Source: Thermicanus aegyptius DSM 12793
GTDB lineage: Bacteria; Bacillota; Bacilli; Thermicanales; Thermicanaceae
Assembly (NCBI RefSeq): GCF_000510645.1
Contig: NZ_KI783301.1
Coordinates: 2,022,420 to 2,086,419 of the forward strand
DNA: 64,000 nt
Reading direction: 5' to 3'
Shown: positions 1 to 8,089 of the stretch, piece by piece
Layout: each line of letters starts with the position of its first letter
Position numbering within the stretch: position 1 is the first letter of the stretch
Translations under genes and position numbers: made by a program
The notes under the pieces: generated by a model
Database searches by the model: none
Seen by the model: only the letters and a program-made list of their open reading frames with translations
What the model was told of the DNA's origin: nothing

Positions 1-509
1 TCCTCATTCATGATCTCCTGTTCGACAATCTGCTCCTCATCACCCACCTCCTGCAGCAGATTCTCCATCGATTCCTGCAAGCCGTAATAGCGGGCGATGG
101 CTCGTCCCATCTCTTCCCGGGTGCAGATAGCCGGTTGGATGGAGAATCCTGTCACCATGCGGAGATCCTCCAGGCAGTAGTAATCCAGGGGGTCAACCAT
201 GGCGACCAGGAGTTTATTCCCATCTTTGCGAACCGGAATCGCCTGATAGCGTCGAGCCAACGCCTCCGGAATGAGGCGGACGATGGCGGGATCGATAGGA
301 AGCTTAAAGAGATTGATATGGGGAATCCCCAACTGGAACTCCAGCACTTCAATCAATTGCAGTTCGGTGATGTATCCCTTTTGGATCAGGACATCCCCCA
401 GTTTCTGGCGGCTTTTTTTCTGCTCCTCCAAGGCTTCCTGCAGCTGCTCCTGGGTGATGAGCCCGCTTTCCGCCAAGAGATCGCCTAACCGTTTTCGCAC
501 CAGCGACAT
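1..509 (-). CDS. pilB: Type IV pilus / type II secretion assembly ATPase, N-terminal part (partial)
   Basis: This is the beginning of a PilB/GspE-type extension ATPase that powers pilin assembly at the inner face of the membrane; the window edge cuts it after about 169 residues, so the ATPase core is not visible. The start is the ATG at 507-509, preceded by a GGAG/GAGGGG ribosome site. The first 60 residues carry two copies of the MshEN signature, RLGxxL...GLI...L..AL..Q at residues 7-30 and KLGxxL...GYI...L...L..Q at 36-59. In other bacteria this domain binds cyclic di-GMP. It is transcribed divergently from three prepilin-like genes, which supports a pilus or pseudopilus locus continuing to the left. 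The family is clear; PilB versus GspE cannot be decided from this fragment. Confidence 0.85.
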   Translation of the reverse strand, partial: MSLVRKRLGDLLAESGLITQEQLQEALEEQKKSRQKLGDVLIQKGYITELQLIEVLEFQLGIPHINLFKLPIDPAIVRLIPEALARRYQAIPVRKDGNKLLVAMVDPLDYYCLEDLRMVTGFSIQPAICTREEMGRAIARYYGLQESMENLLQEVGDEEQIVEQEIMNE

Positions 510-649
510 CGTACCCCTCATCTCCACAATCCTATTTGCACCAAATGTATATGGAAAACAAGAAAAAAGAATAAATTATTTTCATCCACACACCTGGAAT
601 CCTACTCCAAGTATAAGACAAAAGTCCTATTTTTGCTACAATTTTTTGG

Positions 650-678
650 TTACGTTTATGGCGATTTCTTGATATAAT
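650..678 (+). promoter_or_regulatory. Candidate promoter for the prepilin operon
   Basis: An extended -10 (TGA followed by TATAAT, with TATAAT at 673-678) stands 17 bases after a weak -35-like TTACGT at 650-655. It lies in the 332-bp gap between the divergent pilB start and the first prepilin gene. The rest of that gap is AT-rich and no other gene is seen in it. Confidence 0.4.
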
Positions 679-841
679 TTGAGAGAAAGAGGCTTCGTGC
701 CTGACTTTTTAACATATCGATCAAAGAACACAGAAAACTTTACATTCTATCACATCTTTTTCACAAATTTGCATTTTATTCACCATTATGAAGGGGATTT
801 TCGTATTTTTCAGAGGAAGACGTGAAAAGGGGAAGGGCTCG

Positions 842-1276
842 ATGAAGCACACGAAGAAATATCCCATAGGCTTTATCTTGAAATGGAAGAATCACGAGAG
901 AGGTTTCTCCCTCGTAGAAGTGACCGCTTCCCTCCTGATTATCACGATTATCGGTTTTTCTTTCATGGGAATTCTTTACCAAGCGATGTCCAATTCCAGC
1001 TTCTCCTCGGAGCGGCTCAGCGCAGTCCATTTCGCCAAGCTGGTCCTTGATTATTATAAGGCTAATCCAGCCGAGTTGGACCATATTCCGGCGGGAAATG
1101 AGGTTCCCCCAACCACATTTACCCAAAGCAAGCCTTTGCCCTACAACCCTTCTTCTTATCGAGTCCTGGTTATACCCCAAGAAAAGACTGCAGAAGGCTT
1201 AACTCCTGTCGAAGTAACGGTCCTATGGACAGACCATCAGGTTTCGATGACCGGGTATGTGGAAAAGGGGGAATGA
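842..1276 (+). CDS. Prepilin-like protein (GspI/PilV-type minor pilin)
   Basis: A 144-residue protein with a basic leader followed by the class III prepilin signal RG|FSLVEV and a hydrophobic helix; cleavage is expected after the Gly and Glu5 of the mature protein is present. Such proteins are processed by a prepilin peptidase and assembled into a pilus or pseudopilus. An upstream in-frame ATG at 788 exists, but the ATG at 842 is preceded by a purine-rich AAGGGGAAGGG and gives a leader of normal length. It is the first of three closely spaced genes (3 bases before the next). Position and size resemble GspI or PilV; sequence alone does not settle which. Confidence 0.75.
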   Translation: MKHTKKYPIGFILKWKNHERGFSLVEVTASLLIITIIGFSFMGILYQAMSNSSFSSERLSAVHFAKLVLDYYKANPAELDHIPAGNEVPPTTFTQSKPLPYNPSSYRVLVIPQEKTAEGLTPVEVTVLWTDHQVSMTGYVEKGE

Positions 1277-1279
1277 GAC

Positions 1280-1801
1280 ATGAAGCGGGAATGGAGCAAA
1301 TGGGAGAATGAAGAAGGGGTAACCCTAGTCGAACTATTGGTCGTACTTGCGATTTCCAGCCTCCTCATCGGCATCGTCACGATGATCCTCCTAAGCAGCC
1401 TGATGGCCTTCGATCGGCTTACCTCCGATACGGAACTTCGGAATGAAACCAATTTTATCACCACGGTTTTAAATCAAACCCTAAAAAATGTGGATAAAGT
1501 AGAAATCCTGGATCAGCCTGCCGATCCAAACCGGATCTATCACTTTCAAGCAACGGAAGTGGTTAAGAAGGTGGATCAGACGGAGGAAGAGCGAAGTCAG
1601 GAGATTCATATAACCGGGGATGACGCGACCGGATATAACCTTTTCATTGGTGGGAAAAGGATTAACAAAGAGGGGTATTCCTTAAAGGGAAGCTACTTCT
1701 GGATTGGGGATGGAGAACTGAAGGGAATGATACAAGTGGAGAAGATTGGAAGCCTGGCAAAGCCCCTCTATGTCTATCTCTCCCATCCCATCTCAGGATG
1801 A
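1280..1801 (+). CDS. Prepilin-like protein (GspJ/PilW-type minor pilin)
   Basis: A 173-residue protein with the prepilin cleavage motif EEG|VTLVELLV near residue 14, Glu5 present, and a single hydrophobic N-terminal helix. The remainder is a soluble domain with predicted beta character (ends in LYVYLSHP). It starts three bases after the preceding prepilin gene and probably shares its transcript. In I-J-K type tip complexes the second, slightly larger protein is GspJ, and the order and size here fit that, but this is inference from position. Confidence 0.7.
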   Translation: MKREWSKWENEEGVTLVELLVVLAISSLLIGIVTMILLSSLMAFDRLTSDTELRNETNFITTVLNQTLKNVDKVEILDQPADPNRIYHFQATEVVKKVDQTEEERSQEIHITGDDATGYNLFIGGKRINKEGYSLKGSYFWIGDGELKGMIQVEKIGSLAKPLYVYLSHPISG

Positions 1802-1862
1802 GCGCCTTCACTTCATTGAAGGTGAAGTCTCCTCAATAAATATTGAAAAAGGGGGGAGTAAG

Positions 1863-3647
1863 ATGCTTAGAGAGAAAGAAAGCCGTTTGTTTGCGGGAAA
1901 AGTAAAAGAGAATCGGAATGCCTTAAAAGCTGATTTCACAAAGGAAGAAAAAGGATACACCCTGGTTACGGTCCTGCTCCTTTTCTTAGCGATCAGCTTC
2001 ATTCTCATGTCGATGCTGGAACTCTCCGTCACCTCCCACTCATCGGTGGCTGCCCAGGAGAACCTCCTCCGCGCCCGCCAAAACGCCGAAAACGGTACCT
2101 TGGAGGCGACCGCCAAGCTCCGGAATGAGATCAACAATTTAAATCTTCACCTTTCCAACGCCAACATCGATGTGATTAAATCCCAGTTGAATGGTATCTA
2201 TCAAAAGATTTCAGCCAATACCCCGGAGTATGAATATAAAATAGACAATACGACCAGGGAAGAATTGGGATATGACATCGCAAACGGACTCTACTCCGAA
2301 AAAGTGGAGATCGTTACGGTCGGCAAAAGCGGCGGTTCCCGACAAACTTATCGGAAAACCCTAGTCCTTACCACGATGGCTGATGTTTTTAAGTATGAAT
2401 TAGTTACACCTGGGAATCTGGATTTAAATGGCGCAGCATATCTGGAGGGTGATGTATACGTAGGTGGGGATTTAACGACGCATAACCAGGCAAGCTTTAA
2501 ATACACATTTTTTATATTTGATAGGACAGCTTGGGTCGACACCGCGTATCCCGCGATCAACGGCAACCTCACCCTTGATGGTCAACTAAAAGTGAAAGAC
2601 GCAAACGGCACTAATCCTAGAACCGTTGAAAAGACTAAAGAGAACTTGAATAAATTTTTTTCAATCGCTCCTAATCTTAAACCTGCTTCCCTCACACTTC
2701 CCGATAACAATCTGGTGAATCAAGCTTTTCGCAACCCGAAGATTACAAGAATTCCTAGCACTTCTCACACAGCAGACGACTATGATTACGAAGAAGATAA
2801 GACTTTTACTAGTTCAACTAAATTTGATAATCTCTTTGGTTTTTTATATAACAAGTTTACCATACATCACGGGGTTACCATAAGAGTGCACGGAGATTTA
2901 GTGGTTGATGGTTCCCTTGAAATGGAAAGCAATAGTAAATTGATAGTAGATGGCGACATCTATATAAAAGGTCCCGCCGTATTAAGGGGAACAATACAGG
3001 TTGGACAAGGTAGACATCTGTATATTAAAGGGGATGAAACCTCTCTTCTTGGTATGATTTTTGATCTAATAAAGGACATTTTCGGCGATATTTTTGGTGA
3101 TAAATCTTTCGTCACCGTTATTGATAACCTGACCTTTAATGGATCTATGTATGTCAATGGAAATCTGGCAGTCAACAAACATTTAAACGCCAATAGCGCC
3201 ATCTACGCCAAAGGGGACATTGATATTAACGATCTAAACAACGAAGGAGGGGGGACGCTCATCCTCCTGAGTGGCAGAAATATAGGAATGTATAATAATA
3301 ACCAATATGCAGATACGCCGAAAGAAATCAATGCCTATTTGTATAGCACCAATCAGTTAACGATTTACGGGGTAGGTTCCAATATAAAAATTAATGGAGG
3401 AGTTTTTGCAGCTTCAATTGAGCTAAATACCACAAAGGGGATAACGCAAGAGAGTGATTTTTCCGTGGATGGGAAAGATGCAATGCGTGTGGGGCCTTTA
3501 TATTTCGACCCCCGTCAGCTCACGCTCCCCCCCACCAAATCCCGTCTTTCCATCTACTACAAAAAAGAGATGATTCTAAATCCTCCCAGCGGAATACCGA
3601 CGGTAAATAAAGTAACCATCACCGAAGTCGATGGACGTTATGAGTAA
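1863..3647 (+). CDS. Large PilX/GspK-like pilus protein with bactofilin-like repeats
   Basis: A 594-residue protein. The ATG at 1863 follows a strong GGGGGGAG site; an earlier in-frame ATG at 1746 lies inside the preceding gene and is less likely. Near residue 30 there is a prepilin-like KG|YTLVTVLLL segment followed by a hydrophobic helix, but position 5 is Thr instead of Glu, as is typical of GspK/PilX-type tip proteins. The body contains runs of G-D-hydrophobic strands (for example GDVYVGGDL, GDLVVDGSL, GDIYIKG, GDIDIND) resembling bactofilin or polymer-forming beta-helix repeats, a layout seen in large Gram-positive pilus-associated proteins. Third gene of the operon, followed directly by a terminator. 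Function as a tip or adhesin subunit is inferred. Confidence 0.7.
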   Translation: MLREKESRLFAGKVKENRNALKADFTKEEKGYTLVTVLLLFLAISFILMSMLELSVTSHSSVAAQENLLRARQNAENGTLEATAKLRNEINNLNLHLSNANIDVIKSQLNGIYQKISANTPEYEYKIDNTTREELGYDIANGLYSEKVEIVTVGKSGGSRQTYRKTLVLTTMADVFKYELVTPGNLDLNGAAYLEGDVYVGGDLTTHNQASFKYTFFIFDRTAWVDTAYPAINGNLTLDGQLKVKDANGTNPRTVEKTKENLNKFFSIAPNLKPASLTLPDNNLVNQAFRNPKITRIPSTSHTADDYDYEEDKTFTSSTKFDNLFGFLYNKFTIHHGVTIRVHGDLVVDGSLEMESNSKLIVDGDIYIKGPAVLRGTIQVGQGRHLYIKGDETSLLGMIFDLIKDIFGDIFGDKSFVTVIDNLTFNGSMYVNGNLAVNKHLNANSAIYAKGDIDINDLNNEGGGTLILLSGRNIGMYNNNQYADTPKEINAYLYSTNQLTIYGVGSNIKINGGVFAASIELNTTKGITQESDFSVDGKDAMRVGPLYFDPRQLTLPPTKSRLSIYYKKEMILNPPSGIPTVNKVTITEVDGRYE

Positions 3648-3666
3648 AATATCGCATAGCAAAACG

Positions 3667-3691
3667 AAAAACCGGCATTAGCCGGTTTTTT
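3667..3691 (+). terminator. Rho-independent terminator after the prepilin operon
   Basis: Perfect stem AAAAACCGGC / GCCGGTTTTT with an ATTA loop and a terminal T run. It lies 19 bases after the stop of the large pilus protein. Because the stem itself begins with A5 it can also work on the minus strand, ending the transcript of the two small membrane-protein genes that converge on it. Confidence 0.85.
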
Positions 3692-3728
3692 GGCACCAAA
3701 TTATTGAAAAACCTGCTCCTGATCCACC

Positions 3729-4028
3729 TCATCCCTGCTCCACGGTAGTCGCCGAAGGAGCGGAGGGACCCTTCGGAAGATGAGAAAAACGCCTTTTCTT
3801 CCCCAATTTTGGAGCGAAATAGGCGAAGGGAATGAAGAGAACGGCGAGAAGAGGAAAGGTAAAGTACCCGATCTTCTCCATGAGGAAAAAGAAGAAGAGA
3901 TGAACAAGCCACAAGGGCGCGATCAACAGGAGAAGGCCGATGCTGCTTAGGCGGAAAAAATTCCGGAAATAGAGAAGAATCACGGTGAGAAGGGCTGCGG
4001 TCAAAATAGCACCGATTTCGTACATCAT
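3729..4028 (-). CDS. Small membrane protein of unknown function
   Basis: A 99-residue protein starting with two Met codons and preceded by AAAGGAG. It shows three hydrophobic stretches (about residues 4-20, 27-50 and 53-73) and a short basic, Pro/Ser-rich cytoplasmic tail (KLGKKRRF). I do not recognise the family. It lies on the same strand as the diguanylate cyclase further upstream and ends just before the shared terminator at 3667-3691. Confidence 0.6.
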   Translation of the reverse strand: MMYEIGAILTAALLTVILLYFRNFFRLSSIGLLLLIAPLWLVHLFFFFLMEKIGYFTFPLLAVLFIPFAYFAPKLGKKRRFSHLPKGPSAPSATTVEQG

Positions 4029-4277
4029 GGAAAGTGAACTCCTTTCCTCAAATTTACATGAACATAGGATCGTCTACCTTTATTCAAAGATCCCTCTTCT
4101 ATCCTATCATATTTTCGCTCCCTGCTCCCATCTTTTTTTACCGACCGCTATCGATCACGGTTCATGGCAATCTAAATCACCAACCTATTCAGATGTTCCG
4201 GTTCTGTCGGTTAAAATCCCCACCTCTGTCAGCCCCAATGCATAAGCCATGAACCGCTCATGCCCATTGGCCCACGT

Positions 4278-4565
4278 TCATCCCATGAATAAAAGAGTGA
4301 GCAGGGCGAAAATCCCGTACATGATCCAGAGCTCCGCCGATGAACCGTACCGTGTGGGTTGTCCTGCCCAGTCCAAATGAAGAGAAATGGAGGAAGGCAT
4401 ACGGATCGAAAGTCGCCCGTTATCGACGATATATCGGAACGTTTTCGCAACCCACGAGAGATAAAGAGTCGGCGCCAACAGGATAAGAGCGAGAACGGTG
4501 AAGACAATCGATAGATTGACCGAGCTCCGTGGCGCGACAAAAAAGAAAATCACAATGCCCCACAC
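4278..4565 (-). CDS. Small membrane protein, possible PH-like segment
   Basis: A 95-residue frame beginning at a GTG preceded by an AGCAGGGGGG site. Hydrophobic segments occupy about residues 4-35 and 78-94. Between them is a short stretch (FRYIVDNGRLSIRMP) that recalls the beginning of bacterial PH domains in membrane proteins, but too little of it is present to assign a family. It could be a real short gene or a decayed fragment. It lies about 190 bases downstream of the diguanylate cyclase gene on the same strand. Confidence 0.45.
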   Translation of the reverse strand: MWGIVIFFFVAPRSSVNLSIVFTVLALILLAPTLYLSWVAKTFRYIVDNGRLSIRMPSSISLHLDWAGQPTRYGSSAELWIMYGIFALLTLLFMG

Positions 4566-4757
4566 TGCCCCCCTGCTTGGTAAAGGTTTTTAAAAATTCG
4601 CATCATACCTTCACCTTCCTCAAATATCACCGTTCCTTTTCATCCGTTTTTCCAATTGCCGTTTGTCGTACCCTGCGCACTTTTTCCTTCTATGACTATA
4701 TCCGATCCCTCGATCCGATCATGTTCCTCCATGGTAGGTCTCACAGGTCTCTCTCCC

Positions 4758-6413
4758 CTACCCCACGTAGACGCAAACCCGGTTTCGCCCCGCTTGTTTC
4801 GCTCCCAGGTACATGGCCCGGTCTGCATTGCGGATTAACTCCATGGCCTCTTTTGCCTGGGATGGATAGGAGGCTATACCAATACTGACGGTGATATGGA
4901 GGATGATGGGGTTTTTCCCCTCTCCGATGGTATCCGTCACTTCAATGGGTAGAGAGGAGATCTGCCTTCGAAACTCTTCAGCCATGTGCAGAGCTTCTTT
5001 CTCTCCGATGCCCAGCATGAGGGCGGTAAATTCCTCCCCACCGTACCGAAAAACGCTTCCCTTTCCCTCAAAAAAGGAGGAAAGCTGAGTCGCCACTTTT
5101 TTTAACACCTGATCCCCTGCCAGATGCCCATAATTGTCGTTTATCTCTTTAAAGAGATCAAGATCAAAGAGAAGGAGGGTGAGAGGAATCCCTTTTTGAT
5201 CCGCCTCTTCCATCATTCGATAGATGCTCGTGTCAAAGGCGCGATAATTGCCAAGGCCGGTTAATTCATCTTTATATACTTTCTGATAAGTTTTTTCATA
5301 CTGGAAGGCATTGTAGAGGGCGTTTCCCGCCTGATTGGCCATCACTTGCCAAAGATACCGGTCTGTGGGGGATAGTTGAACCGACTTTTTAAAGATGAGA
5401 AGAAGAGCTCCAAGGGGTTCTCCGTTACGGATCAGAGGGAGGGAGAGAATCCCTTCATCATTCCCGGTAAAACGGAGCATTCTTCTCTCCTTGACGGTTT
5501 GCTTCATCATTTCCTCCCCTTCATCCCAGCTGTTTCCCTCCTGCAGGGCCTGGCTCACCTTCTCCGGTAAGGTCCCGCTCGTCCCAAGGATTCTCCCCTT
5601 CCCCTCTTCCGCGTGATAGAGAACGATTCCGTCCACCGGATAAAAGTCGTAGACGGCTTGAAAGATCGATTGCAATACCTCTTCCACCTTTAGTTTTGAG
5701 GTAAAAATGGTGATCAGCCGATTCAGCTCTTGAAGGCGATGGTTCATCCCTTGCATCTCGTAATAAAAACGGGTAAAGAGAGAGAGAACCAGAATAGGGA
5801 TGGAAAAATAAAGGAGGGCTTCATGTTTATACACCTTAAAGGAGAGATAGAGAAGAATCCCCAACGGAGAAGTCATCAGAATGGTAATCACGTTCCATTT
5901 AAATTCCGAAAGGGAGGTCTTTTGGAAATGATCATAGATCACCCAACGAGCGATAAATACAAGAAATTCGTTGGATAGAAAGTAGACGACTACATAAGCC
6001 AGTACGGCGAGGTAGGAGAATTCCCCGACACCGGCGATGCTGTAATAGGCTAGGGCTGAAAAGGTCGAAATAAGGAGGAACATCATCATATTAACCAAAT
6101 ATCTGCGGTAGTTTCGGACACCGCTAAAAATAAAAACCAGAACCAAGGCGAATTGTGCCATCCATGCTTCGATATAAAAACCATAGATGAGGAAGACAGC
6201 TAACGAGAGGGCTAAATCGAGCGTGATGGTGGTATTCTTGAGAACGATGGGAAAGAGACTAAGAATCCCGTAGAGAAGGAGAAAACCAAGGATCATATAA
6301 AGGTCGTCTTGGGTAAAGGAGAACGATTGCCTTGATGTCCCATAAAGGAAAGCCCCATACAACCCTACAAAGGTTATTGTGATCAGAATATTCTTTCCTG
6401 TTCCCTTTCTCAT
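4758..6413 (-). CDS. Membrane-bound diguanylate cyclase (multi-TM, GAF, GGDEF)
   Basis: A 551-residue protein; the ATG at 6413 follows GGAGGGGGTGGAGAG and is preferred to an ATG 33 bases upstream. The first roughly 215 residues form about seven hydrophobic helices, followed by a GAF-like domain (about 225-385) and a C-terminal GGDEF domain containing DELTGLGNYRAF, FDLDLFKEIND and the catalytic GGEEF near residue 457. It should make cyclic di-GMP from two GTP. The position of the usual RxxD inhibitory site, five residues before the motif, reads EGKG, so product feedback at that site is probably lost. There is no EAL domain. Its neighbour 4 kb away is a pilus ATPase with a c-di-GMP-binding domain, which makes it a candidate partner. 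Confidence 0.9.
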   Translation of the reverse strand: MRKGTGKNILITITFVGLYGAFLYGTSRQSFSFTQDDLYMILGFLLLYGILSLFPIVLKNTTITLDLALSLAVFLIYGFYIEAWMAQFALVLVFIFSGVRNYRRYLVNMMMFLLISTFSALAYYSIAGVGEFSYLAVLAYVVVYFLSNEFLVFIARWVIYDHFQKTSLSEFKWNVITILMTSPLGILLYLSFKVYKHEALLYFSIPILVLSLFTRFYYEMQGMNHRLQELNRLITIFTSKLKVEEVLQSIFQAVYDFYPVDGIVLYHAEEGKGRILGTSGTLPEKVSQALQEGNSWDEGEEMMKQTVKERRMLRFTGNDEGILSLPLIRNGEPLGALLLIFKKSVQLSPTDRYLWQVMANQAGNALYNAFQYEKTYQKVYKDELTGLGNYRAFDTSIYRMMEEADQKGIPLTLLLFDLDLFKEINDNYGHLAGDQVLKKVATQLSSFFEGKGSVFRYGGEEFTALMLGIGEKEALHMAEEFRRQISSLPIEVTDTIGEGKNPIILHITVSIGIASYPSQAKEAMELIRNADRAMYLGAKQAGRNRVCVYVG

Positions 6414-6594
6414 CTCTCCACCCCCTCCATGTTCATATCTCCTCATTTGTATTTTTCTTACTTTTCTATCTCCTTCTTCTTCTTTGACGTTTTCACTCTT
6501 TAGGACTATCCTTACTATTCCTAGGTCGTTAGACCTATGCCTGAGGCGGATTACATGAGTATTTTATACTAGTCTTTTAGAATTATAAAGCATT
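6414..6594 (-). other. Leader/promoter region of the diguanylate cyclase gene
   Basis: About 180 bases without a gene upstream of the cyclase. On the minus strand it contains AT-rich -10-like sequences (TATAAA around 6561-6566) and a small hairpin with stem TAGGTC/GACCTA at 6522-6537. I looked for a c-di-GMP riboswitch here and did not see its conserved core. No defined regulatory element is claimed. Confidence 0.3.
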
Positions 6595-6652
6595 TTTTTT
6601 ATAAAAAAAACCTTACATTGCGAAGAAGTAAAAATCGCAAAGATGTAAGGTT
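6595..6652 (-). terminator. Rho-independent terminator after murC
   Basis: Read on the minus strand, AACCTTACAT...TTTGCGA pairs with TCGCAA...ATGTAAGGTT, followed by a run of T residues. It lies about 70 bases beyond the murC stop, so it probably ends the valS-folC-murC transcript. Confidence 0.85.
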
Positions 6653-6718
6653 CAGTGGTTGAATCGGATGAAGGACAACAAGAAAAAAATCTGTCCCTTC
6701 TTCGAGAATAAGGGGCTC

Positions 6719-8089
6719 TCAATGCGAGAGCTCTTCGATCAAGCGATGGGCTACCTTATAAATATCTCCGGCACCCAGGGTTAAGATGAGGTCCCCCGGT
6801 TTTGCTTCCTGCAAAAGGGCATCCACCATCTCCTCCTGTGAGGAGATGTATTGAACCTCTACCCCGCTTCCTTTCCGGATTTCTTCGGCCAGCTTTCCGG
6901 AATCGACTCCCTCTATTTTCTTGTCTCCCTTAGGGGAGTAGATTTCCGTAATATAAACCCGGTCAGCATCTTGAAAGGATCGCCCGAACTCCCCAAACAA
7001 ATAATAAGCCCGGGTCACCCGGTGAGGTTGAAAGAGAGCCAAAACCCTCCTTCCCGTCTCTTTGGCCGCCCGCAACGTGGCCCGTATCTCCGTCGGATGG
7101 ACGGCGTAATCGTCGACGATCCGGATTTGGTCTACCTCGCCAATCAGTTGAAAGCGACGTTTCGCTCCCCGAAATTCCTCCATCGCGGCGGCGATGGTAT
7201 CAAAGGAGATTCCGGCGTATCGGGCTACGGCCAAAGCGGCGAGGGCATTATAGATGTTATGCTTCCCTGCTAAGTGAAGGGTAATTCTCCCCAGCTCCTT
7301 GCCCCGTTCCACCGCCAGGAAAGAAAGTCCGTCCCCCTGATCGATTTCTCTGGCCAGGTAATCTGCCTTCTCCTCTTTCATCCCATACGTAATCGTATCC
7401 GATTTGATGTGGCTTGCGATTTCCCGGATGTCCGGATCATCGAGGCAGATGACCGCTTTTCCCCCCGGTTTTACCTGATTGGCAAACCGGAGAAAGGCTT
7501 CTTTCATTTTCCTGTAATCTTCTTCGTAGTTCTCCAAATGGTCCGGTTCGATATTCGTTATCACCCCAATATGAGGATGATATTTCAGGAAGGTGCGATC
7601 GCTCTCGTCCGCTTCTGCCACCACATATTCCCCCTGGCCTGCCCTGGCGTTTCCTCCTCCATTCATCATCTCCCCGCCGATGATATACGTGGGATCCAAG
7701 CCCGCCTTTTCCAACAGGAAAGAGATAAGGGAGGTGGTGGTGGTCTTGCCATGGGAGCCGGAGACGGCGATTCCCTTTTTCCCGTTTAGGATTTCCGCCA
7801 ACAGGTCGGACCGATGCATCACGGGAAGGAGAAGTCTCTTCGCTTCGACCAGTTCCGCGTTCTCCTCCGGGATATCGGAGGTGTAAACGACCAAATCCGC
7901 TTCTTTCACATGGTCGGGATGATGCCCGATATAAACCGTCGCCCCCATTTGTTCCAATTCTTTCACCAAATGTTTCCGCACCATGTCGGATCCGGAGACG
8001 GGATACCCTTGCTCCAGGAATACACGGGCCAGGGCGCTCATTCCAGAGCCCCCGATGCCGATGAAATGGATCCTCTTCTTGTCGCTCAA
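6719..8089 (-). CDS. murC: UDP-N-acetylmuramate--L-alanine ligase
   Basis: A 456-residue cytoplasmic Mur ligase that adds L-Ala to UDP-MurNAc in peptidoglycan precursor synthesis. It shows the N-terminal nucleotide-sugar motif HFIGIGGSGMSALA, the ATP loop GSHGKTTTTSL near residue 110, and typical Mur ligase motifs ADESDRTFL, HNIYNALAALA and DDYAVHPTEI, the last containing the conserved His. Length is normal for MurC. Its start codon overlaps the folC stop (ATGA), so the two are translationally coupled in a valS-folC-murC unit. In Bacillus subtilis murC lies elsewhere, so this placement is a lineage feature. Confidence 0.96.
   Translation of the reverse strand: MSDKKRIHFIGIGGSGMSALARVFLEQGYPVSGSDMVRKHLVKELEQMGATVYIGHHPDHVKEADLVVYTSDIPEENAELVEAKRLLLPVMHRSDLLAEILNGKKGIAVSGSHGKTTTTSLISFLLEKAGLDPTYIIGGEMMNGGGNARAGQGEYVVAEADESDRTFLKYHPHIGVITNIEPDHLENYEEDYRKMKEAFLRFANQVKPGGKAVICLDDPDIREIASHIKSDTITYGMKEEKADYLAREIDQGDGLSFLAVERGKELGRITLHLAGKHNIYNALAALAVARYAGISFDTIAAAMEEFRGAKRRFQLIGEVDQIRIVDDYAVHPTEIRATLRAAKETGRRVLALFQPHRVTRAYYLFGEFGRSFQDADRVYITEIYSPKGDKKIEGVDSGKLAEEIRKGSGVEVQYISSQEEMVDALLQEAKPGDLILTLGAGDIYKVAHRLIEELSH

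Noticed and set aside
4229-4540. A 103-codon minus-strand frame overlapping the small membrane protein at 4278
   Set aside because: Ser/Arg/Cys-rich sequence typical of an out-of-phase reading; the alternative frame has coherent hydrophobic helices and a ribosome site.
6414-6594. Possible c-di-GMP riboswitch upstream of the diguanylate cyclase
   Set aside because: Only short hairpins are present; the conserved riboswitch core and its tetraloop/receptor were not found.
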